Of a stretch of 64,000 bases of DNA, positions 7,959 through 16,029 are shown one piece after another. Made by a program: the position numbers and the translations under genes. How positions within the stretch are numbered: the first letter of the stretch is position 1; every line of letters starts with the position of its first letter. Below the pieces are notes generated by a model, which was not told the DNA's origin, searched no databases, and was given only the letters and a program-made list of their open reading frames with translations. The stretch is from an uncultured cyanobacterium (GTDB taxonomy: Bacteria; Cyanobacteriota; Cyanobacteriia; PCC-6307; Cyanobiaceae): assembly GCA_903858015.1 (NCBI GenBank), contig CAIOGZ010000018.1, positions 62,001 to 126,000 on the forward strand, given 5' to 3'.

Positions 7959-8679
7959 GCATCCTCTGGCTGGCCTGAAAAGCTTTTCCTAGCACGACCG
8001 GGTCTACGGGTGGGAGCGTTTGAATATTGACGGCCCGATAAGCAAAGTCGATGTTGGGCTGTCCTGGCGAAGCAAATTGTGTTCCAACCTCCAAGCCAAG
8101 CGCATAGAAACACGCCGCCTCAATAATGCTGGGTAGGCAACCGTCAGCATAGGGCCTATGGAAGATTCTGGGGCGTCCTCCGGTCTGCTGTTCAGCTTCG
8201 AAAACACTGTTGTGCAATGACTTGGAAAATTCGTATTTATCCAAATAGAGGCTCATTAGGCATCTCAAGGGCGATTGCAGAAGCTGAATCACAGCAGGAT
8301 GATCCTGGATGAAGAATGCTGACTTGTTTTGCATTTTGGGAATAATGCCAACATGAACGGTGGGCCTAAAATGTAAAGACTGCAAGGTAGTCCCAGTCGC
8401 CTCCGTGACCTGTGGGTCTAAGGCGCGACAAACGGCAATCTTTTGGTAAGGAACCACATATCCATTCATCAGGTGTCCAAGCAGGATTGCGAAGATCTGT
8501 CCGAACGCAGGCTCTGGATGTTCAAGAGGCATAAGCAGCAAGCTCTCTGGTCGGTCGCCTGGCACGGTTCGTTCTTCAAGAATGCGCGCCGCGATCAGTA
8601 TGTCGGCTACGGATGTCCAAGCGGAGAGCTCACCCAATATCTCAGCGCTCCTTGCTTCTGGAAAAAGTTCATCGGACAT
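7942..8679 (-). CDS. Unrecognised protein, first gene of the FRG cassette
   Basis: A 245-residue soluble protein I cannot assign. Visible features: an acidic helical N-terminus (ELFPEARSAEILGELSAW), two hydrophobic stretches (FGQIFAILLGHLMNGYVV and IIEAACFYALGLEV) that are amphipathic rather than clear membrane spans, and a conserved-looking RIFHRPYADGCLPS. It starts 36 bases after the attC-like core at 8715 and overlaps the FRG gene, so it is the leading gene of the cassette. The pairing suggests a partner, immunity or sensor role for the FRG protein; that is inference from gene order only. Confidence 0.6.
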   Translation of the reverse strand: MSDELFPEARSAEILGELSAWTSVADILIAARILEERTVPGDRPESLLLMPLEHPEPAFGQIFAILLGHLMNGYVVPYQKIAVCRALDPQVTEATGTTLQSLHFRPTVHVGIIPKMQNKSAFFIQDHPAVIQLLQSPLRCLMSLYLDKYEFSKSLHNSVFEAEQQTGGRPRIFHRPYADGCLPSIIEAACFYALGLEVGTQFASPGQPNIDFAYRAVNIQTLPPVDPVVLGKAFQASQRMLDALR

Positions 8680-8714
8680 CGAAACTCCCTTGTTTTAACC
8701 GGTATGTTTGTTTC

Positions 8715-8800
8715 GGCTAACGGACCAGATCAGAAGTGGGTAGCAACTTGGGGAGTTGAAACTTCTCCTGAATCCCGCCTTCTGGATTTGGATGTTAGCT
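8715..8800 (-). repeat. attC-like site after the Abi_C-like cassette
   Basis: Minus strand from AGCTAAC to GTTAGCC. Both ends show the same order inward: GCTAAC, nine bases, CAGAAG, then G-rich, as inverted copies. The TAA stop of the Abi_C-like gene is inside the R'' core, as at the HNH site. Confidence 0.7.
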
Positions 8801-9769
8801 GGAATTGTCTTCAGGCGAGGAAGACGTCTGTTCCAGCTCAAGAAGAAGACGCATGAGCGTGCCAGTGAGGTAAATCATAAACTCAACTTCCATGCCAGAG
8901 TAATTCTCATCATGCTTAACTGCATTGTTCTGGTACTGAGAGAAACACTTGGCTAAGTGTACATAAAGCGATCTAATTTGTGCGTGAACTCCCTTGTCCT
9001 TAAGCCATGCGCCTAGAATATCCTTTTGATTCTCCAATGACTTATCATTGCTCAATAGGGACTTCAGCAGCTGCTCCAGGGAAAACCTCAAGTCGTCAAG
9101 AATATTCCGATAATGTGTTCTGTCTCCACGCAAGAATTTTGACAATGCTTGGCTAAAAGGCTTATCGGCTTTCGGGTAGCGTTCGATGCCCTCCAGAACG
9201 AAGTCGATAATCATTGAATCAAGGAATGGGTCCCCGTTAGGGCGGACCACAGCTTGCTTTCCTCTAGTGGACACTCTAAATGCCGTCCCTTTCGACATTC
9301 TTCCAGCATCGTTTATCTTTTGTGCAACCTTTGTTGACAACGCCGACGACTCCACTGCGCTAGATCTTTCTAAAGCCCAAAAAAGTATTTGAGTTACTGT
9401 TGCCAACTCTCGCGTCTCAGTCGTGGCCTCAAGCTCCCTATAAACGGCACTGTCTCCAAACCCAGGATTCGTACGTTTGATCATGCTGAAGGTTGTTGCA
9501 AGGGTGCTTCCAGCTCCTAAGCCAAGGGCTTCTGGCTGCACGAAAAGTTGGCTCTTTCGTACTTTAGGGCTCTCTGCTCGCTCTGCTTGGATCATGGCTT
9601 TAAAGTCATTATCAACTTCCTCATGAGCAAGCAAGAAGCCTTCTAATTCTTCGTTCAAAGCCGTTAGAAGCCTGTTCTTAAACTTCGCAAACTGCTCTGG
9701 CTCGCTTAGACGAATATTCCATCTAGCATAATGATTTCTGAGTCTGGAGTGTAGGTTAAACTTGTTCAT
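8795..9769 (-). CDS. Abortive-infection C-terminal-domain-like protein (integron cassette)
   Basis: A 324-residue, mainly helical soluble protein. The last 60 residues, with NNAVKHDENYSGMEVEFM and then a hydrophobic helix TGTLMRLLLELE, resemble the C-terminal HEPN-like domain of abortive-infection proteins (Abi_C type), although the Arg usually found before the His is not obvious. The middle holds STRGKQAVVRPNGDP, and the N-terminal half is not recognised. Its stop codon sits in an attC core and its start follows repeat copy 3 by about 45 bases, so the gene fills one cassette. If the HEPN assignment holds, RNA cleavage in response to infection would be expected; the assignment is tentative. 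Confidence 0.55.
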   Translation of the reverse strand: MNKFNLHSRLRNHYARWNIRLSEPEQFAKFKNRLLTALNEELEGFLLAHEEVDNDFKAMIQAERAESPKVRKSQLFVQPEALGLGAGSTLATTFSMIKRTNPGFGDSAVYRELEATTETRELATVTQILFWALERSSAVESSALSTKVAQKINDAGRMSKGTAFRVSTRGKQAVVRPNGDPFLDSMIIDFVLEGIERYPKADKPFSQALSKFLRGDRTHYRNILDDLRFSLEQLLKSLLSNDKSLENQKDILGAWLKDKGVHAQIRSLYVHLAKCFSQYQNNAVKHDENYSGMEVEFMIYLTGTLMRLLLELEQTSSSPEDNSS

Positions 9770-9812
9770 CGGAGGCTGGCTGCCATCTCTTGGGAACGTC
9801 CATCTTGGATCC

Positions 9813-10078
9813 AGCTAACTCTTAATTGGCAGGTTCCGAGAACCACGCCCCAAGAGCACTCCCCTTTCCGAGAACCACGCTGGGGCATCGGGCTGGCTAA
9901 CCGCAAAACCATAGCGCTGCAGTGCTCCTTGGCGAAGGCCACCGAAGCATAGGCGTGGTTTGCGGGTCCGATAACCACATGTTCGTAGCAATACACAATC
10001 CAGATCGGATGACCAAATGAGCCTTCAGCGCGCTTGTAGGCCAAGCTACGCAGCCTGACTAATCCGAACCATTCGAAC
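9813..10078 (-). repeat. 264-bp cassette-length repeat, copy 3 (divergent)
   Basis: Third copy, 266 bp between a GTTCGAA and a GTTAGCT core on the minus strand. It is clearly related to copies 1 and 2 along its full length but more diverged, with small insertions in the region of the two GGTTCTCGGAA motifs. It precedes the Abi_C-like gene. Confidence 0.75.
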
Positions 10079-10260
10079 CATGATTCGGCGTACTTCTGAA
10101 GCTCACGCTAGATGGCACTGTGCTGAAATCACTACACAGCATTTCCACTACACTCCTTATTTTTCAACATCGCCAGTCCTGTTCTCCTAGGCAGTCTCAG
10201 CTTCAGCCTGATGGATTGAGGAGCCAAAACTCAACACCATGCCCATGCTCGCTATTACTT
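10079..10260. other. Gene-free segment between repeat copy 3 and the perfect hairpin
   Basis: No frame of interest. The first bases after the GTTCGAA core do not show a paired partner core, so the site normally expected here seems to have lost its other half, which would make this segment cassette debris. Confidence 0.35.
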
Positions 10261-10315
10261 CATAACGAACAAGGATAGATCGTGGCTGCGCACGATCTAT
10301 CCTTGTTCGTTAGCC
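10261..10315 (-). repeat. Perfect 22-bp inverted repeat with core ends: attC-like site of the first cassette or terminator
   Basis: Bases 10263-10284 and 10291-10312 are exact reverse complements around a six-base loop. On the minus strand the structure begins with GGCTAAC and ends with GTTATGA, related to integron cores, and the stop codon of the methyltransferase lies within the first arm. Perfect pairing is unusual for attC, which normally has bulged bases; there is no T-run for a classic terminator. Confidence 0.5.
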
Positions 10316-11116
10316 GTCACTTTTCGCGGCCGGGCCAACTTTTTGAAGACAAACACTTGCCACTCGATCTTTCGCGAGTATCCGGGAAGAACTGACTTCT
10401 CCAGCGTCTTTCCTACTGATTGTGGGATTGCGCCCTGCGCACGCGATTGAAGTTGGCTAAAGACGCTCTTCGTTAGCGACTTGAGTCGCTTGCCATATGA
10501 ATCAGCCCACGAGTAGCTCATAACCGGATCACCGATGTCCACGGCTACGCACTTCGCAATCAATTTATAGTTATCGTAGCTCGTTTCTGTGATCAAGCGG
10601 CTTACCTCGGCGTAAACCTCTTCATACTTCGTGTCGGTTCCCCTTGCTCCAACGACAAGCATGATTCCTTTGTGCCGCAGATAACGGGCGCAGTCCTGCA
10701 ACTCTTTTGAGAAGGATTGAACTTGATCCTTTGTGGTCAGGAAATTGCTAAAGACAACCAGATCGTAGCGGTGCTTCTTCGTCACAGGTCTGGTGATAAG
10801 GTCTCCATCGCCGTCGTGTTGAGTCTCATAGTGTGTTGAAGTAAATTTCAACTCCTTGAAGTCATGGAATGAGCCATGATGAAACGGTACCCACCAGGGC
10901 CTACCGCTTCGGCTGGCGACATTGGCGTACTCAGTGAAGTGATGGAGCCAATTTCTGAAGGACTTACTCTTTTCGACATAGTCGATGGCGAAGCCCTGGT
11001 TACCCCAGCCCTCGTCTAGTTTTTCCCCAGTTCCGAGCACGTGCACAAAGAAGTCCGATGCTGCGAACATGGACGGTCCAGGGCCAGTACCAACGTCAAG
11101 AATGTCGATCTTCCTT

Positions 11117-11124
11117 GACCGTAT
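11117..11124. repeat. Target-site duplication, left copy (GACCGTAT)
   Basis: Eight bases directly left of the IS66 end; identical to bases 12835-12842 on the other side. Eight-base duplications are characteristic of IS66. Confidence 0.85.
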
Positions 11125-12834
11125 GTACGCGTTCAGGGGTCGTGACGCCCCTGCGCAGGACTGCATGCCTGATGGCCCATCGCTGAGCGATCAAGTAGCG
11201 GTGCTCTGTCTTGCCGAACTCAGGGCTCCGGCAGCAGTGATGGCATTATCCCGCCACGGTGATGGGCAATCCAGGCCTGCTCCAGGAACTGCCAGACATC
11301 GCGGCCCTGTTGTCTGAGGCTGGTGGTGACGGTGAGCAGGCGGCTACGGCAGATCGCACCCTTTGTGGACTGGACCCCATGGCTGATCTTGCGTTGAATC
11401 ACCGATTGGCGCAGGGCACGCTCAGCGGCGTTGTTCGTGGGCTCAATCCCCTCGATCTCCAGAAAGGTCCAAAGGCCATCGGCCAGCTGCAGGATTTGCT
11501 GGCAGGTGCGGACCGTCTTGGCCCACGGTGTTCGCTCGCCCCGCTGGTAGCCGAGCTCTACAACCCGCTGCAGCGTGACCTCGAATGCCTGGCGAATCGG
11601 CCGGCTGCGGTGTTGCAAGGCGGGCCAGTCGATCGTGCCGTCCTTGTAGCGGTGCCAGAGCCCAAACAGCTGTTGCTGCAGGTCCAGCAGTTCCGCGCCG
11701 AATTCAGCGCTGGCGCCCGGGCGTTCGGCGATGGCGGCCAGATCGCGGATCAGGTGCGCCCAACACAGTTGGCGCTGCTCCAGAGGGAGATGGTTGTAGG
11801 CCGAGAAGCGATCGCTCACTACGATCCCGCCAAAGGCGCTCCCGAGCAGCTCGATCGCGGCAGCTGCGGAGCGGCTCAGACCCTGGATGAACACCGTCAC
11901 CACGGCGGTGACCATGACCCACTGCCAGCCCCGCTTGCCCGTGGGATTGTTGCCGTCGGCGTTGCCGGTGGGGGCGCCGGTTTCATCCACGTAGGCCACC
12001 GGCTGCTGACGGGCAAAGACCAGGGCCTCCTGCATGGGCTGCTCCAGCGTGGCGCTGATCCGCTCGCGGATCGCGGCGATCGCTCCACGACTCATCTCGA
12101 TCCCCAGCAGTTGATCCAGCAGCGCCTGGGTCTTGCTGAAACTCAACGGGAAGGCACTGCCCAGCAGACCCACCAGAGCACTGAGCCTTGGACCATAGTG
12201 ACTGGCCTCCACATCAGCCGGCAGCGTTGCGCAGGTGCTGGTGGAACAGCAGGGGCACACCAGTCGGTGCAGCCGGTGCTCGATCACCACTGGCGTGATC
12301 GGCGGGATCTCAATCACCTGATGGCGCAACGGATCGGGATCCTCGCCATCAAGCAAGGTGCCGCAGCGGCGGCAGGCGTCCGGGTGGTGGTCCAACACCT
12401 CATCCACCCGCTCGATCGGCAGCAGCTCCGGCCCCGATCCGCGATGGCCTGGCTGACCGCCGCGCTTGCTGCCACTGCCCTTGCGCCGTGCCGGCGGCTT
12501 AAACCCGGGCCCATCGCTGGAGGGCGGTTTGGAGGAGTTGCGCGAGCTGCGGCCGATCTGCTCCCGCAGGCTGGCCAGTTCGGTAGCCAAGACGGCGAGC
12601 TGGCCGCGGAGCTGCTCGATCTCCTGCTGCTGGGCCTGCAGCTCAGCCTGCTGGTCCAGGATGAAGGCTCGGACGGCAGTTGGAGTCGCCTGCCAGTCCG
12701 CTTCTGAAATCCCAGCCGGAGTTGCGCTCATCACAGGCGGTCTCTGCCTGAGATGCAATCGGGAATCAAGCAGCCGTCAAGGGTTCAGCAGGGCTGAAGT
12801 TCGTAGTGTGCCGTCCCGGCCCCTGAACAAATAC
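11125..12834 (-). mobile_element. IS66 family insertion sequence, 1710 bp
   Basis: Ends are imperfect inverted repeats: GTACGCGTTCAGGGG at the left and, on the other strand, GTATTTGTTCAGGGG at the right (19 of the first 25 positions match by eye). The GTA start is usual for IS66. It carries a single transposase gene on the minus strand with no tnpA/tnpB accessory genes. It is flanked by the exact 8-bp duplication GACCGTAT, which shows a single insertion event without later rearrangement. Confidence 0.9.
11220..12731 (-). CDS. IS66 family transposase
   Basis: About 503 residues from ATG 12731 (an alternative ATG is at 12758). Domains in order: N-terminal coiled coil rich in Gln/Glu/Leu with the GRSSRNSSKPPSSDGP linker; an IS66 zinc finger (CRRCG...CPCCSTSTC); then the DDE transposase core with Asp in YVDETG, Asp in VVSDRFSAY and Glu in NNAAERALR; and a C-terminal tail with LLTVTTSLRQQGRDVW. 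All catalytic residues are present, so the protein may be active. A 482-residue open frame on the opposite strand is a shadow of the GC-rich code. Confidence 0.95.
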   Translation of the reverse strand: MSATPAGISEADWQATPTAVRAFILDQQAELQAQQQEIEQLRGQLAVLATELASLREQIGRSSRNSSKPPSSDGPGFKPPARRKGSGSKRGGQPGHRGSGPELLPIERVDEVLDHHPDACRRCGTLLDGEDPDPLRHQVIEIPPITPVVIEHRLHRLVCPCCSTSTCATLPADVEASHYGPRLSALVGLLGSAFPLSFSKTQALLDQLLGIEMSRGAIAAIRERISATLEQPMQEALVFARQQPVAYVDETGAPTGNADGNNPTGKRGWQWVMVTAVVTVFIQGLSRSAAAAIELLGSAFGGIVVSDRFSAYNHLPLEQRQLCWAHLIRDLAAIAERPGASAEFGAELLDLQQQLFGLWHRYKDGTIDWPALQHRSRPIRQAFEVTLQRVVELGYQRGERTPWAKTVRTCQQILQLADGLWTFLEIEGIEPTNNAAERALRQSVIQRKISHGVQSTKGAICRSRLLTVTTSLRQQGRDVWQFLEQAWIAHHRGGIMPSLLPEP

Positions 12835-12842
12835 GACCGTAT
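12835..12842. repeat. Target-site duplication, right copy (GACCGTAT)
   Basis: Matches bases 11117-11124 exactly and sits directly after the right IS end. Confidence 0.85.
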
Positions 12843-13157
12843 GGGCATAAGACCTAATGCATTCAGTCTTTGAAAAATCAGCTGAAAGCGATGGAATCTA
12901 TCCAGAAAGTGCAGGAGAGCGTAAGCCTCTACGGCACCATCCTCTTCATAGGTTATGATGTCGCAACTACCTAGAACGTTCTGTAGTTGAGACGCGATGG
13001 ACTCAGCGCAGTGATCGTCGGCTTCAATTCGTCGCACCAGAAAGTCATCAAGGAGATCTCGAAGTTCGAGGAAGCGCGGTCCTGAATGGCTTTTGCGAGG
13101 GCCTGTCATGTGATTGGGTATCTGAGAGCGGGGGAATAGTTGAGGAGCGTGTGTGAC

Positions 13158-13326
13158 GCCTAACGCTGTATGGGCGGACCGCATAACATCCCACCAGGTC
13201 ATTCCCCTTTCAGCCTATCATGCTTTAACCGGTTTGTACTGATGCCTCAAATCGATTGCACTGCAAGGCTTGTCAAGGATGGGGTCGTTCCGGCCAAGCA
13301 TGATGGACGGTCCGCATAACATCCCA
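13158..13326 (-). other. Candidate attI recombination site of the integron
   Basis: Between the integrase relic and the first cassette. Two direct copies of a 24-base motif containing GATGTTATGCGG (on the minus strand; plus-strand 13303-13326 and 13170-13193) differ at only two or three positions, like the repeated integrase-binding sites of attI. The proximal one is followed after about 13 bases by GCGTTAGGC, a perfect core at 13164-13158 where cassettes would join. Orientation agrees with the array. Identification rests on layout, not on homology to a known attI. Confidence 0.55.
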
Positions 13327-13369
13327 AGCTTAGCCACGGTTTCCCTGCTGTCCTGGTCCTTAGCGCTTG

Positions 13370-13928
13370 CTAGGAAAAGAGAAGATCTGCAGGGCTTTTA
13401 ACATCAACCACTCCACGATTGAGTACATGGGTGTAGATCATCTTGGTTTTTGCGTCGCTATGTCCAAGTGGCTGCACGCATCGCTTTCTGTATCTGGCTG
13501 GCATCGATGTGGTGGTATCTGAAAGATCCTTCTGGTGCAGTTCGTACACGCTCGATAAGTGTGACTTTAACGACGCCTTGAGGCTCTCCGGTAACATGGT
13601 GATTCGATCTTTATCCCCCTTTCTATCCCGAACCACAATGGAGTTTTTCTCCAACTCCACATCCTTAATCCGTAGGCAAAGCGCCTCCATGAGCCTCAAT
13701 CCACTACCGTAAAGTATTTGAGCTACCAAGGCAGGGGTGCCCTGCAGATTACTGAATAGGAGCAGCAATGCGCCAAGGGCCTGATCTTGGCTGGATGCGC
13801 TAGGCTTTTCATTCACTGCGAGGTGGGTAAGGAAGGCATTGATCTGGTCTGATGGTGCGTTTTGCATAACGCCTCACCATTATTTCCTCGCGATAGCGCT
13901 CCAGCAGTCCTGGTGCACGGATGTTGGG
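13370..13928 (-). pseudogene. intI: Integron integrase (IntI) relic with internal deletions
   Basis: The main open frame (13370-13867, 165 residues) contains unmistakable IntI blocks: INAFLTHLAVNEK (N-terminal domain), LYGSGLRLMEAL with the first catalytic Arg, DRKGDKDRITMLPESL, and LGHSDAKTKMIYTHVLNRG with the box II His and the nucleophilic Tyr. Compared with about 320-340 residues in the family, three blocks are missing: most of the N-terminal SAM-like domain, the linker before LYGSG, and the segment that includes the HTLRHSFAT box with His and the second Arg. Upstream in another frame, 13868-13928 reads LLERYREEIMVRRYAKRT, the start of the N-terminal domain. The enzyme must be dead. Confidence 0.85.
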
Positions 13929-14455
13929 ATCATTCATCGCGTCAGGGCTGTTCTAAGAGCAGGGTTCTCTTCCCCCGCCAACCAAGGTATGGGCCAACGC
14001 GAAGGCGCTGGTGAGGTTGAAAGCGACGATTGAAAGCGACGAAATGCATCGCTCGGGGCATGCAGACTTCCTGGCTTGGCATCAGGCCAGCTTGATGCTT
14101 CGAACGGTGAGATTATGGGAACAGCCACTGCCAGCACCACGCCACGGGCGCATTGGGATACTTCCCTCCGCGAGCATCGGGTTGTTGCAACCGGCCATGG
14201 CCCTTAGCCAGATCCCGTTGCTGGATCTGCCGCACTGGCTCAGGCGGTGCAAGGGTCGAAATCGCCGCAGCCAGGCTCCTAGGGCCTGCGGTGCGGGGGG
14301 CCGCCAGGCGCGGCCAACCAGGACACCCATCAACATTCGCCGGGCGGATTCGCCGTGGTTGGCCATCAGTTGTGCCATGGTTTGGATCGTGTTGGGCGCC
14401 TGGGATCGGCACCTGGCGCTGTTGTTGGGTTCTGTCCACTGGCCTTGAGACACCG
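13929..14455. other. Intergenic region between integrase relic and porin
   Basis: About 530 bases. Open frames exist on both strands but none has recognisable motifs, and their composition changes along the stretch. It probably contains the promoter of the porin gene; no clear boxes were identified. Confidence 0.4.
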
Positions 14456-15862
14456 ATGCCGCCAGCGGCTCCCCCTCTCTACCCCCCTCTTGCAGGCCGC
14501 CGGGCCTTCGAAGCTCCGAGAGCCCTCGGTCTGGCCTCCGGCTTGCTCGTCGCCTTGGCCCTCCAGCCCCCCAGCGCCCAGACCAACCCCCTCAGCGCCA
14601 AGGAACTGAAGGCCCCTCCCGCCAGCCAGGCGTTGGAGGCCTTCACAGCCACCAGCACCGTGCGCGTGAACGTGAACGCTGTCATCGGGGGCCTCCGCTA
14701 TGACGGCAGCGCCGTCGATGGGGGCGCCAACACGGCTGCGGGCTTTCCCCTGCTCAATGCCCTGACCATTAGCCACGACGCCCGGCTCACGATCGACACG
14801 AGCTTCACGGGGCAAGACCTGTTTCGGGTGCTGCTGCGCAGTGGCAACTTTGGTTCCTCTGGATTTTTCTCCAATCCCCCCACGCCGCTCAGCCGGCTGG
14901 ATTTCGCCTTTGCAGAGCCCCTTTGCCGCGTCGAGGACGCCAGCTGCAGCCGCAACCTGGTGAGCGTGAACCGGGCCTACTTTCAAATTCCCCTGGGTCC
15001 GGAGATTCGCCTCACCGCGGGCAGCCGCCTGGTGCAGCTCGACCTGCTGCCTGTCTGGCCCAGCCTCGCCAACGACTCCCCCATCCTCGACTTGTTTCAG
15101 CGCGCGGGTGCGGCGGGCGCCTACAGCCGGCGGCTGGGCAGTGGCTTTGGAGCCTGGTGGCAGCCCGAAGGTCGCCTGCGGGGCCTCTCCATCGCCTATG
15201 CCGCCGTGGCTCCCCAGGCAGACAACGGTTCCCCCGGGGAGGGGGGGCTGTTCACGGCCGCCGGCGGCCAGACGAACACGGTGCAGGTGGCCTACACCCG
15301 GCCCACTTGGAACTTCACCGCCGCCTACACCCGCAATGGCCAGCATGCCCTGCTGCGGGGTACCCCTCTGGCCAGCCAGCTCGCCGCCGACTGCCGCGAT
15401 GGCGCCATCCACTCCTGGTCGCTGGCGGGCTATTGGCAGCCTGCCGATGCGGGCTGGATTCCCTCGATCAGCGCCGGCTGGGGGTTGGATCGCTTTGCCT
15501 TCAGCACCACCCCGGTGGCGGGGCTCTCCGGGGTGCGCACCACCTCCTGGAGTGTGGGCCTCAACTGGAGCGATGTGCTCAGCTCCGGGAACAGCGTCAC
15601 GCTGGCGGTGGGCGCGCCGGCCCATGTGATCGGCCTGGAGGGGGTGGCGGGCGTGGACGACTCCGGCCTGGCCCTGGAGGCCTCCAGCCTGATCCCCATC
15701 AGCGACACCTTCAGCCTCACGCCGGCTGTGTTTTGGTTGAGTCGGCCCCGCGGCGCGATGGGGGCCACCGCCAGCCTCACCGAGGCCCTGGGCCCTGGGC
15801 GCGGACCGGCCGCCACCCTGGGGGTTTGGGGTGGGCTGGTGCGCGCCAGCTTGCGGTTTTGA
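14456..15862 (+). CDS. Cyanobacterial outer-membrane porin (iron-uptake porin / OprB-like)
   Basis: A 468-residue secreted protein: an Ala/Leu-rich signal peptide (about 1-45, ending near PSAQTNP), then the cyanobacterial porin pattern FTATSTVRVNVNAVIGGLRYDG and many short amphipathic strands ending in the aromatic C-terminus ASLRF needed for outer-membrane insertion. The usual N-terminal SLH domain of SomA/SomB-type porins is absent, making the protein short for the family. The repeated GGW/SWSVGLNW strands fit a beta-barrel. It would mediate diffusion of small solutes or inorganic ions. ATG 14456 follows a short gene-free leader; longer frames upstream lack a signal peptide at their start. 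Confidence 0.8.
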   Translation: MPPAAPPLYPPLAGRRAFEAPRALGLASGLLVALALQPPSAQTNPLSAKELKAPPASQALEAFTATSTVRVNVNAVIGGLRYDGSAVDGGANTAAGFPLLNALTISHDARLTIDTSFTGQDLFRVLLRSGNFGSSGFFSNPPTPLSRLDFAFAEPLCRVEDASCSRNLVSVNRAYFQIPLGPEIRLTAGSRLVQLDLLPVWPSLANDSPILDLFQRAGAAGAYSRRLGSGFGAWWQPEGRLRGLSIAYAAVAPQADNGSPGEGGLFTAAGGQTNTVQVAYTRPTWNFTAAYTRNGQHALLRGTPLASQLAADCRDGAIHSWSLAGYWQPADAGWIPSISAGWGLDRFAFSTTPVAGLSGVRTTSWSVGLNWSDVLSSGNSVTLAVGAPAHVIGLEGVAGVDDSGLALEASSLIPISDTFSLTPAVFWLSRPRGAMGATASLTEALGPGRGPAATLGVWGGLVRASLRF

Positions 15863-16029
15863 GGGCGGTTATGTGCCGGGATTGACTGGAGAGATAAAGT
15901 AGACTCTTTATGTTGGTTCATCGCTCTTAGTCCTTTTGCAAACGAGCGAACTGAGCCTTGAGCCCATCGGTATTCAGCCCACATGAACGCCCAATCCCAA
16001 CAGGAAATATTCGAAATGAATGCGCCGAA

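Larger units (their letters stand above)
10297..13109 (-). pseudogene. SAM-dependent methyltransferase-like gene split by an IS66 element (first cassette)
   Basis: The two parts are 12835-13109 (ATG 13109 to ...LGLMPI) and 10297-11124. Removing the IS and one copy of its 8-bp duplication joins them in frame as LMPIRSRKIDILDVGTGPG, where DVGTGPG is the SAM-binding motif I. The joined protein would be about 365 residues; downstream motifs include YDLVVFSNFL and an LRHKGIMLVVGARG strand. I do not recognise a substrate. The start at 13109 lies 54 bases inside the cassette that begins at the candidate attI, and the longer frame to 13202 crosses that site, so it is not used. A separate 289-residue frame starting inside the IS end at 11166 could only make a domain lacking the N-terminus. 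Confidence 0.75.
2266..13928 (-). mobile_element. Degenerate chromosomal integron: integrase relic, attI candidate and cassette array
   Basis: Groups the features described separately: IntI relic, attI candidate, at least six attC-like sites in one orientation, cassette genes all on the minus strand, and three 264-bp units. Stops of three cassette genes lie inside R'' cores. The integrase relic is on the same strand as the cassettes with its 3' end towards them, unlike the divergent order of mobile integrons but as reported for some chromosomal ones. The region is lower in GC than the flanks. Confidence 0.75.

Noticed and set aside
11259-12707. 482-residue open frame on the plus strand opposite the IS66 transposase
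   Set aside because: Antisense shadow of a GC-rich gene; no domain, and the minus-strand frame has all IS66 motifs.
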